Assembly: GCA_965116155.1 (NCBI GenBank)
Contig: OZ220488.1
Span: 248,001-312,000, forward strand
Source: G965116155 sp965116155
Lineage (GTDB): Bacteria > Bdellovibrionota > Bdellovibrionia > Bdellovibrionales > UBA1609
Direction of reading: 5' to 3'
Length of the DNA stretch: 64,000 nt
The translations under genes and the position numbers were made by a program. Positions 51,103-58,336 of this stretch are shown in pieces; the first letter of the stretch is position 1, and the number at the start of each line of letters is the position of its first letter. The notes beneath the pieces are model-generated. The model saw nothing but the letters and a program-made list of their open reading frames with translations, was not told the DNA's origin and made no database searches.

Positions 51103-52056
51103 CGGAGCCAATCGCAGCAAACGGGCACACTTTTTTGACTTTCTATTAAACCAAGCGCTAATAAAAGGCCACTGGTAGTGACTTATATCTACGGCTGAAC
51201 GCCCGTAGATACTGCGTACTGCTACGTCAATTTTAGGATGTGCTAGCAAAAGTTTTAAAAAAGCTTTGCGGTTATCTGGGCCTGCCGCATGAAACAAGGG
51301 CGTTTGACCGCGGTGGTCCACTATATTTACATTCACCCTAGGGTCTTTTATAAAATCTTGAAATATCACCAGGCTGCCGGACCAAACAAGCTGATGCAAA
51401 AGGCTTGTGCCGCTATGCATAATGTTGGGGTCTGTTTTGGGGTAGGCCATTATAGCGTATATGGCAGGGCCGCGCGCGTTTATATATGCCAGCCACAGGG
51501 CGGTTCGGCCTTGGCTGTCCTTTTTATTAGCATCCCACTCAGAGAACCTAGGCAGACTGGTAAGTTCCCTTATAGCCTCTGCATCGCCTATTGTTGCCGC
51601 TATATGAAAAGCCGTTCTGCCATTTGTGTCTGGAGTATTTATCAGAACCCGCGGGTCTTGCAAAAGCACCTGGCGGGCTTCCTTTGCATGGCGCAACACT
51701 GCAATCATTAACGCCGTGGCTTTAGGGTGGTATGTGCATTTTAGGTTGCACTGTGCATTGGGATCAATACCGGGTGCTTTTAGAAGCACTTGCACAATAT
51801 CTGCCCAGTTGTTGTAGGCGGCAGTATGCAGGGCGGTTCGTCCTTGGCTGTCACTGGCTGTAACATTTGCTCCTTCTTTAAGCAATTTTTGCACTTCGTC
51901 TTTTTGTCCCTTATGTGCAGCGGCAATTAAGGCCATGTCCTTTTTGGGTGCAGTGACTTTTGTTTTTGCAAGGGCAGGGCTAATACAAGATGCAGCAAAG
52001 CAGAAAAAACAAATTAGAGTGCTAGCCCAAAATTCTGGGACAAAGCGCTTGCGCAC
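51100..52056 (-). CDS. Secreted ankyrin-repeat protein; start and stop both lie in repeats
   Basis: About 318 residues from GTG 52056. The N-terminus then reads as a signal peptide made of repeat-derived sequence (M-R-K-R-F-V-P-E-F-W-A-S-T-L) joined to native ICFFCFAASCISPALA. About six ankyrin repeats follow (QGRTALHTAAYNNWADIVQV, NGRTAFHIAATIGDAEAIRE, QGRTALWLAYINARGPAIYA, RGQTPLFHAAGPDNRKAFLK). Longer in-frame starts (52083, 52215) lie wholly in repeat sequence. The native start seems to have been displaced by insertion at about 52015. The TAA stop also lies in a repeat. Expression is therefore uncertain. Confidence 0.75.
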   Translation of the reverse strand: MRKRFVPEFWASTLICFFCFAASCISPALAKTKVTAPKKDMALIAAAHKGQKDEVQKLLKEGANVTASDSQGRTALHTAAYNNWADIVQVLLKAPGIDPNAQCNLKCTYHPKATALMIAVLRHAKEARQVLLQDPRVLINTPDTNGRTAFHIAATIGDAEAIRELTSLPRFSEWDANKKDSQGRTALWLAYINARGPAIYAIMAYPKTDPNIMHSGTSLLHQLVWSGSLVIFQDFIKDPRVNVNIVDHRGQTPLFHAAGPDNRKAFLKLLLAHPKIDVAVRSIYGRSAVDISHYQWPFISAWFNRKSKKCARLLRLAP

Positions 52057-52250
52057 TTGCTTAAGTGGGTGTGGACGCTTCATGCCCCTGTGGGGCCTTT
52101 CGCTACCAGTGAGTCGATAGCTATCCAGTCCGCAAAATAACTGGAACGCCCCTGATGCACTTCCAGGCTGCGCTTTCTGGCCAGGGTGCCCTCTCACTAA
52201 CACCTTTATGCTCACGCTTTTTTGCTGGCACTTTTATGCTTACACGCCAT
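52015..52250 (+). repeat. Intergenic structured repeat upstream of and within an ankyrin gene
   Basis: TTAGAGTGCTAGCCCAAAAT starts at 52016. No matching second arm follows. Instead it runs into GTGTGGACGCTTCATGCCCC, GTCGATAGCTATCCAGTCCG and CAAAATAACTGGAACG as at 50940-51010. It then truncates into TCCAGGCTGCGCTTTCTGG and a final CACTTTTATGCTTACACGCC. It is a mosaic of two copies. Confidence 0.75.
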
Positions 52251-53236
52251 TAGGTTTCGGGTATAAGCTCTAGGGCGGAAAAGATTTTCTCTATAGCAGG
52301 TTTGGGGGGCTGCACCTGTTCCTGGATTTCTATGTGCAGCACGGTGTCTCCCACATTTTGGCCGCTTGACCCGGATTGCGCCAGGCGTTTCCACATGCCT
52401 TGGCCGGTAATTACAAGCTGGCGGTTAGGGGTGAATAGGCGGCTCCAAAAAGTATCTTGAGTAAAGTCTCTCCTAGGAAAAATGCTCTCATGCGTGCAGC
52501 TATCGATCTCAAAACTAAAACTGCTCAGCCACCAAGGTATGGGAGCTTGGGTCATGTGGCCTTCGCGCTTGGCGAAATCCTCATCCGTACCCTCGTAGAT
52601 GCGAATTTTACACGTGCCCGTTAAATCCGCCCCTCCGTCTGCGTTTTCTGAGTCTAGTACCTTATAGGTTAAAGCATAGCGGCCATCAGCAGCCTCCACT
52701 TCACCCCCCCCAGAGCTACCTGCTTTAAATCCAAAAAAGCCCCCCACGGCACCACCTGCCATAACAGCAAAAGCACCCAAAGCCTTGCGGTGCTTCAAGA
52801 TAAAAAAGCCCGGCACCATGCCCACAGCGCCTCCTACAAGAGCGTAGGTAAAGGCACGCTTGCTTTTGTGGTGAGCGCCTCTTCGCTCTGGCAGCTGGCC
52901 CCTTATGTATGTGTGTGAAGGGTCCAGCTTATAGCGCGGAAAAGGGATGTCTGAATCATTGGCCGAGCCGCTGGCGTTTGAAGGGGCATTAGTAGCGACT
53001 TTGGCCACTTTTTTGAGTGGCACAACCTGGCTGCCATAGTGCCTCCAGAGAGCCTTTTGCAAAATAAAGCTCAGCACCTCAACCGGCACTGGTGCGCGCG
53101 GAGGCACAAAAGCCAGATTGAGGTTGGTGATTTTATTATTAACCACCCACGATAAATCTTGTTGCTGCGCCCAGGACGGATGAGTTAGCAAGCAAGGCCC
53201 CAAAGCCCACAAAAAAAGCCATACCCAATGCCTCAC
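52250..53236 (-). CDS. Secreted protein with two glycine-zipper-like helices
   Basis: About 328 residues from GTG 53236, which lies 7 nt after GGGAGG; the frame is open further up. The signal peptide is RHWVWLFLWALGPCLLTHPS, cut after W-A. In the middle, FTYALVGGAVGMVPGFFIL and ALGAFAVMAGGAVGGFFGFK are two Gly-rich membrane-type helices. A beta-rich C-terminal domain follows (LTGTCKIRIYEGTDEDF, SSFSFEIDSCTHESIFPR). No family is recognised. An outer-membrane or pore-associated place is possible. Confidence 0.65.
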   Translation of the reverse strand: MRHWVWLFLWALGPCLLTHPSWAQQQDLSWVVNNKITNLNLAFVPPRAPVPVEVLSFILQKALWRHYGSQVVPLKKVAKVATNAPSNASGSANDSDIPFPRYKLDPSHTYIRGQLPERRGAHHKSKRAFTYALVGGAVGMVPGFFILKHRKALGAFAVMAGGAVGGFFGFKAGSSGGGEVEAADGRYALTYKVLDSENADGGADLTGTCKIRIYEGTDEDFAKREGHMTQAPIPWWLSSFSFEIDSCTHESIFPRRDFTQDTFWSRLFTPNRQLVITGQGMWKRLAQSGSSGQNVGDTVLHIEIQEQVQPPKPAIEKIFSALELIPET

Positions 53237-53476
53237 AAACAAACCTCCCTCACAAAAGTATTTACAAGAACAAACACTTTTATGGCGTGCCAGGGGGGGT
53301 TGTCCAGTGATGTCGCGGTGCGGCTTCTGGTCCTTTAAATAGCTTTGAATAGCTTTGGGCCAGAACTGCCTTGGTTGATACATGCCACGGGTATTTTTTG
53401 GTCTAAACTTTTAACTAAAGGGCCTTAGAGGCCCATTTAATGCATGGGTCGCAATAAAAACAGGAGGTACTAAAGG

Positions 53477-54922
53477 GTGAGACATTTGACACTAGGACTT
53501 TTGGCAGGGGCTTTAATGTTGCATGGCGGTGTCCTTTACGCAGTGGATTTTATAAAACCCTCTAGTACTACAGTGAAAACAGCAGGCATGACTCCTTTAC
53601 ACCATGCGGTTTTAGAGGGGGATAACAATCAGCTGCAACAGATTTTGGCAAGTGCAAAATCCCGCACCATTAACGCTAAAGACGAGCGCGGCAGAACGGC
53701 GCTTTTTTTGGCGGTAGAAGCCGACAACACCCGGGCGATAGAGCTTTTAGTATACTATAAAGCCAAGCCCAATATTGCGGATAATCAAAAACGCGCTCCT
53801 TTGCATTTTGCTGCAGAACGCAACCTAACCGCTGCTATGAGAGCCTTGGCTAAACACCCCAAGCTTGACCCCAATGCTGAGGCTGAGATGGACCGCTCTC
53901 CCTTGCATTTGGCGGCTTATTTTGGGCATGACGAAGCCATTGGCATTTTGGTACGGGAGCTCCATGCAAATGTAAACTCTAAAGATAGTTCCGGTTGGGC
54001 GCCCTTGCATTTAGGAGTTTTAGGTCAGCAACCTGCCAGTGTGGAGGCGCTTATAAATGCGGGCGCAGATTTGGATGTTGTGCACAAGCGCTCTGGACGT
54101 GACTGGTTTAAAAACCCTTTTCTTAGCGATGCCTCAGGTTGGACTCCTTTACATTTAGCCTCGTACAAGGGCTATGTTGAAATTATTGATCTGCTAATTC
54201 GATTAGGCGCGAGGCCTTCTGTGCCCTCTAAGGGATTAAATTATACGCCTTTACATGTGGCGGTTATGTCCAACCAAGTAGTAGCGGTGAATGCTCTTAT
54301 AGCAGCTGGTGTGAGTTTAGATGCTCCAAATACCAAGGGCGAAACTGCATTGCATATGGCGGTTATTAAAGGGCGTGTCGAGACGGTGCAAGTGCTTATT
54401 GAAGCAGGTGCGAGCTTAGGCATTAAAAACCAAGAGGGCCAAACGGTGTTCCACTATGCCGCTCAAACACGTCATCGGGGTATTTGGAACATGCTGCTAG
54501 ACGCTGAAACCAGCGAGTTTAATATTAATCTGCGCGACAAAACAGGTAAAGCCGCCATACACCATCTGGCGCAGGCGGGCGATTTAGACATGCTTAATAT
54601 TATGATTGCCAAAAAAGTAGACGTAAACGCTCAGAGTGTGGACGGCGAGAGCGCGCTTTATATCAGTGTTACTAAAAACAACATTGCAATTGTGCGGGCT
54701 TTGATTCAAGCAGAGGCTTTGGTAGATATGCAGAACGAAAAAGGCTGGACGCCTCTTATGGCAGCGGCTTTCGGCGGGCAAATAGAAATCACGCGCCTGC
54801 TAATAGCAGAAGGTGCTGATGTGCACCTGCGCAACCGCTCAGGTAAAACGGCCCTCTATTATGCTGAAAAAGAGAAACACATAGACATCGTAGACATGCT
54901 ACGAAAAGCCGGAGCCCGTTAG
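53477..54922 (+). CDS. Secreted ankyrin-repeat protein, about twelve repeats
   Basis: The protein has 481 residues. GTG 53477 follows GGAGG. The signal peptide is RHLTLGLLAGALMLHGGVLYA. Nearly the whole mature chain is ankyrin repeats of about 33 residues (GMTPLHHAVLEGDNNQLQQ, RGRTALFLAVEADNTRAIEL, LNYTPLHVAVMSNQVVAVNA, KGETALHMAVIKGRVETVQV, KGWTPLMAAAFGGQIEITRL). It lacks any catalytic domain, so it is probably a binding protein outside the cytoplasm. The TAG stop starts the tandem GTTAGAGCAAA, which leads into a repeat copy. Confidence 0.9.
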   Translation: MRHLTLGLLAGALMLHGGVLYAVDFIKPSSTTVKTAGMTPLHHAVLEGDNNQLQQILASAKSRTINAKDERGRTALFLAVEADNTRAIELLVYYKAKPNIADNQKRAPLHFAAERNLTAAMRALAKHPKLDPNAEAEMDRSPLHLAAYFGHDEAIGILVRELHANVNSKDSSGWAPLHLGVLGQQPASVEALINAGADLDVVHKRSGRDWFKNPFLSDASGWTPLHLASYKGYVEIIDLLIRLGARPSVPSKGLNYTPLHVAVMSNQVVAVNALIAAGVSLDAPNTKGETALHMAVIKGRVETVQVLIEAGASLGIKNQEGQTVFHYAAQTRHRGIWNMLLDAETSEFNINLRDKTGKAAIHHLAQAGDLDMLNIMIAKKVDVNAQSVDGESALYISVTKNNIAIVRALIQAEALVDMQNEKGWTPLMAAAFGGQIEITRLLIAEGADVHLRNRSGKTALYYAEKEKHIDIVDMLRKAGAR

Positions 54923-55265
54923 AGCAAAGTTAGAGCAAAGTTAGAGCGTTAGGAAAATAAAATTAAGCAATATAGTGCAGTCCCAAGGGCAGCTTCTGAA
55001 AGAAGCAACAGCCCTGGGGACAAACGACAGGCTTAATTTTATTTCCGGCCTATAAGGGATCTATGGTCCTGTAGCGATAGGCGGCAATGCAAGGCTATCC
55101 AGTTCTCCCTTGAAATCCTGGGGCTTTTCGCTTGCCACCTGCTTAACACCCAGCAAAGGGGAGCAGGTGGCTTCGCTATCCGCCCAAAATTTCAAGGGGC
55201 CACTTTTATGCTTACGCACTCTAAGCCTATCGCGACCACACTATCGTCAAAGCCCCGTGCGATGG
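54919..55265 (+). repeat. Intergenic structured repeats with a nested second type
   Basis: GTTAGAGCAAA occurs twice in tandem and then as the edge TTAGAGCGTTAG (54941-54952). Arms GAAAATAAAATTAAGC (54953-54968) and GCTTAATTTTATTTCC (55031-55046) enclose GTCCCAAGGGC..GCCCTGGGGAC. The linker GGCCTATAAGGGATCTATGG follows. Into the second hairpin another element is inserted (TTCTCCCTTGAAATCCTGGG..AATTTCAAGGGGCCAC, then TTTTATGCTTACGC), about 55095-55220. The far edge ATCGTCAAAGCCCCGTGCG closes it. Confidence 0.85.
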
Positions 55266-55296
55266 GCAAGTGTTTTAGGAGAATTTTATTAGTCTT

Positions 55297-56574
55297 TTAA
55301 ATTGTGTTTAAAAACCCTTTGAATATAGCTTTATGTGTTACTACACAAAGCATAGATATTAGCAGCAAGGGCACGCATATAAAAAGCGCCGCACCCACAC
55401 CGTATAAATCACTCAAATACCCCACCAACAAATGCACCACCATCACACCAAAAGACCCTAGCCCCAAAGCATAAGCCAAAGCGCGCGCTTTTTGGCTCTT
55501 ATAAGTAATGCTAAAATAATGCATAAACATTCCAAAAATAGGCGCTATAAAAAACCCGCAAAAAATTAAAAAATACGCCGAAACATAAAGCCCAGCAAAA
55601 ATCGAACATACACTTAAAGCCATAAAGGCACATAATATTTTTTCTGAACTAAAATCCGGAAACGGGTACACGCTGAATAAAAACCTTCCTGAAAAAAGCC
55701 CTATAAAAAACGAAAACAAATACATCTGTGCAAGCTCTGGGCTTAAGAGGTGCTCTTTGTGCACAAAGAGCACCAATCGTGTAGTAAGAGCAAGTTCGGC
55801 CCCCAAATAGCAAGCAAACATAAATGCTACAAACAAAAACGGCACAATAGATAGGGCGGGTAGTTTTTGAGCTTGTTTGGGTTTTTGTTTTAAAGCTTTA
55901 GGACCCATAAACAAGGTCATCAAAACAAAAGCCAAGCACAAGGCGCCCACGCTGGCAAATCCCCAGCGCCAGTTAAAGTGGTAATGTATTATCGCGCCTG
56001 CTAAAACGGGGGCAAAGATGGCAGCCCCCGCATAAGTGCACTGCAAACCAGACACAAGGGTGCGCATATGGCTTTCGTTAGAAGAAGCCCGGCCCAGTAC
56101 AATGTACTGTGTTACCTGCAACAAACCAAAACCCACACCAAACAGTGCAAAGCACAGGTTGACTTGAATAAAAGTGTCCGCTGCGAGTAGTAACAGAGCA
56201 CTTGCGGCAATGGTGGCAACGGAAATGCGCCACAAAAACACATCCTCGTAATATTGCAACAGCCATGGCACGACCTGGCTACCCACCCATGCTCCAATGG
56301 AGGGGATTATAAAAATATAACTGCCTTTTAGATTGCTAATGTGTAGGCCGTCTAAAATGCTGGGCAAAAAAGCGCCTCTCATGGTATCGACTAAAGAAAA
56401 ACAAAAAATCCCCCCATAGCATAAAAAGATATAAAACCACGCCCCAGCACTACTTGATGCGGCGGGGGTGCATGGCACTATAGGTTTTGATGGGGTTGGT
56501 GGTTTCATGCCAGGTGCCACTTTAATACCTGCAGCATCTAAAGCTCCTATGGGTGATGTTTTCTGCCCCGACAT
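55297..56574 (-). CDS. Major facilitator superfamily transporter
   Basis: The protein has 425 residues with twelve hydrophobic segments in two halves joined by a basic loop (FMGPKALKQKPKQAQKLP, about residue 225). An N-terminal soluble tail of about 45 Pro/Ala-rich residues precedes TM1 (WFYIFLCYGGIFCFSLVDTM). TM1-4 resemble the sugar-type FucP/YhjX MFS group (GAFLPSILDGLHISNLKGSY). The substrate cannot be told. It is divergent from the STAS gene with a gap of about 85 nt that should hold both promoters. Confidence 0.85.
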   Translation of the reverse strand: MSGQKTSPIGALDAAGIKVAPGMKPPTPSKPIVPCTPAASSSAGAWFYIFLCYGGIFCFSLVDTMRGAFLPSILDGLHISNLKGSYIFIIPSIGAWVGSQVVPWLLQYYEDVFLWRISVATIAASALLLLAADTFIQVNLCFALFGVGFGLLQVTQYIVLGRASSNESHMRTLVSGLQCTYAGAAIFAPVLAGAIIHYHFNWRWGFASVGALCLAFVLMTLFMGPKALKQKPKQAQKLPALSIVPFLFVAFMFACYLGAELALTTRLVLFVHKEHLLSPELAQMYLFSFFIGLFSGRFLFSVYPFPDFSSEKILCAFMALSVCSIFAGLYVSAYFLIFCGFFIAPIFGMFMHYFSITYKSQKARALAYALGLGSFGVMVVHLLVGYLSDLYGVGAALFICVPLLLISMLCVVTHKAIFKGFLNTI

Positions 56575-56659
56575 TAAGCTTGCTAGGATAGCAGGTGGTT
56601 TAACTTTAGGTTAAAATGGAGGTCAAGATTTTCTTGCATGCAGGTGGGGGGATAGGGCT

Positions 56660-57034
56660 TTGAATGTAGCTGTTGAAAAAATACAAGGCGTTTGCGTTGT
56701 GGAGCTAGGTGGTAATGTGGACTTTGAAAGCGCCGACTGCCTTAATACCAAGATGTTAGATTTTATTGAAAACAAAAAAGTGGTATTCAATTTAGAAAAG
56801 CTGTCCTTTGTGGGCTCTTGTGGGGTGCTAACCTTTTTAGAGGCTATGGTCAAAATTGCCCAAAACCACAAGCTAGAGGCTAAGTTTTGTGGGGTTGGGG
56901 GTGAGTTTTTGCAGCTGTTTCAAAATAGTGGTCTTAACACTATGCAGCTGTACCCTAATGCCAAGCAGGCGGTGGAGTCTTTTAATACGCAAAAGTTTTT
57001 GTCTCAGGTAGAAGAACTTTTTTTAAAGGACTAA
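56660..57034 (+). CDS. STAS-domain protein (anti-sigma-factor antagonist-like)
   Basis: The protein has 124 residues, one STAS domain: VCVVELGGNVDFESADCLNT, KKVVFNLEKLSFVGSCGVLT (the Ser of F-V-G-S-C-G aligns with the phosphorylated Ser of SpoIIAA-type proteins), then VGGEFLQLFQNSGLNTMQLY. TTG start at 56660 with GGGGGGATAGGG upstream. It probably switches partners by serine phosphorylation. No kinase partner is adjacent, although a PrkA-type kinase lies elsewhere in the window. Confidence 0.85.
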   Translation: MNVAVEKIQGVCVVELGGNVDFESADCLNTKMLDFIENKKVVFNLEKLSFVGSCGVLTFLEAMVKIAQNHKLEAKFCGVGGEFLQLFQNSGLNTMQLYPNAKQAVESFNTQKFLSQVEELFLKD

Positions 57035-57597
57035 TGAAATTCTCTGGGACAAAGCGGCGGCGGTAGAGCAGCACCCTGTAAGGGTGCGGCCGCGATGGTA
57101 GCCTTATAGGCCGCCACATTCCCGTCAGAGCTCCGTGCATTGAATGCGCACAAATGAACTACTCGGCTGTTGTTGGCCCGCCTGGGATCCGGCTCCTACG
57201 GGGCCTGCCAGGCAGGCATGGTGAGACGAGTGTTCTCAACTTTCCACATGTCCGTAAAAGCGCCTCAGTGCTTTTGAAGAGAGTTTGGACGCTTCGTGCC
57301 TAAAAATCGCACGAAGCTACTGGCGCGTTGATAGCTGTCTAGCCCGCAGAATGAACTAAGGGAAGTCCATTCCGTTTACGCCCCTTATGACGTCCCTTTC
57401 AGGGACTTAAGGGGCGCTCACTACATGCCCTTAGATTCATTCTGCTAGGCTTTTATGCTTACGCAGCTAGAAAGGCTTAAGTAAGTGCTTTTGGTTCTAT
57501 TGAGAACTTTCGTCTCACCCATGTCCCGCTGGCAGGGCCTGAAAGGCCCGGATCCCAGTGGGACCAATAACGGCCAATATTATGCGGCTAGAAAGGC
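57035..57597. repeat. Block of several repeat modules between two genes
   Basis: 57035-57145: a recombinant repeat (AAATTCTCTGGGACAAAGCG, GCCTTATAGGCCGCCACATT, GTCAGAGCTCCGTGCATTGA). 57160-57275 and 57480-57575: inverted copies of a third module (CCTGGGATCCGG, GGTGAGACGA, GTGCTTTT). 57285-57450: a copy with stem GCAGAATGAACTAAGGG and CCCTTAGATTCATTCTGC. Together they make a large nested inverted repeat. No gene is seen. Confidence 0.8.
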
Positions 57598-57621
57598 TTA
57601 AGCCTTTCTAGCCGCATAATA
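57578..57621. terminator. Perfect 44-bp palindrome over the rpsD stop
   Basis: Arms 57578-57599 and 57600-57621 are exact reverse complements with centre GGCTT|AAGCC and outer ends TATTATGCGG and CCGCATAATA. The right half codes for the last residues of S4 (Y-A-A-R-K-A-stop). It may end rpsD transcription; no T-run follows on either strand. Confidence 0.6.
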
Positions 57622-58227
57622 CTCTGTGAAGAGGTTGGCGTCGAAAGGGAAAGGCACATGCGACAAAGAAGGCACGCTAAGCACCGTGCCATTGGCTTCG
57701 CCCTCTTTTTGCTGCAGGTAGTCGGGCAAATCGAGGCGGCGGTTTTTTTTGGCAAAAAGCACAATTTGGTTTTCTTTAGATTTTTTAGAGTCCTTAAGGC
57801 TAACCACATCGCCCACTCTGCACACATAAGAGCCAATATTGAGCCTGCGGCCGTTTACTAAAATGTGCCCGTGGCTCACCAGCTGCCTTGCAGATTTGAT
57901 ACTGGGTGCGAGATTAAGACGAAAAACCACGTTATCTAAACGCAGCTCCAACAAACCACAGAGCTTGTTGATCCAGTTGGTGCTAGCGCCGCGCTTGGCA
58001 TGGCGAATAAAGCGCCGCAGCTGTTGCTCGCGCAGAACATAATTGGTGCGTATTTTTTGTTTTTCTTCCAATCTTAGGGCAAAGTCAGAAAACTTGCGCC
58101 TTTTGTTGCCATTCTCACCTGGGGGGTAGGGCCGGCGCTCTAGGGCGCCCGATTTGCCTAAGCCTGGTAGCTCTAGGCCTAAACGCCTTTGTACTCTGAA
58201 GCGGGGTGTCTTTGCTTTACCTGCCAT
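57598..58227 (-). CDS. rpsD: 30S ribosomal protein S4
   Basis: The protein has 209 residues. RFRVQRRLGLELPGLGKSGA and RRPYPPGENGNKRRKFSDFA form the N-terminal domain. The S4 RNA-binding domain is RLDNVVFRLNLAPSIKSARQ and LVSHGHILVNGRRLNIGSYV. S4 starts small-subunit assembly. Here it stands alone rather than in the rpsM-rpsK-rpsD-rpoA operon. The 'ELPGLGK..ALERRPYPPG' form is the zinc-free type. Start ATG 58227; divergent from fadE with a 109-nt gap. Confidence 0.95.
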   Translation of the reverse strand: MAGKAKTPRFRVQRRLGLELPGLGKSGALERRPYPPGENGNKRRKFSDFALRLEEKQKIRTNYVLREQQLRRFIRHAKRGASTNWINKLCGLLELRLDNVVFRLNLAPSIKSARQLVSHGHILVNGRRLNIGSYVCRVGDVVSLKDSKKSKENQIVLFAKKNRRLDLPDYLQQKEGEANGTVLSVPSLSHVPFPFDANLFTEYYAARKA

Positions 58228-58336
58228 GAGTTAAGTTAGTACAATGTCTTAGGTGCTGGGGCAAGTTTTTTATAACCGCCTGCGAGCCGGGCAGGTGCTT
58301 AAAAACAGTCCTTAAAACAACCTAAGGGTTTTTGCG

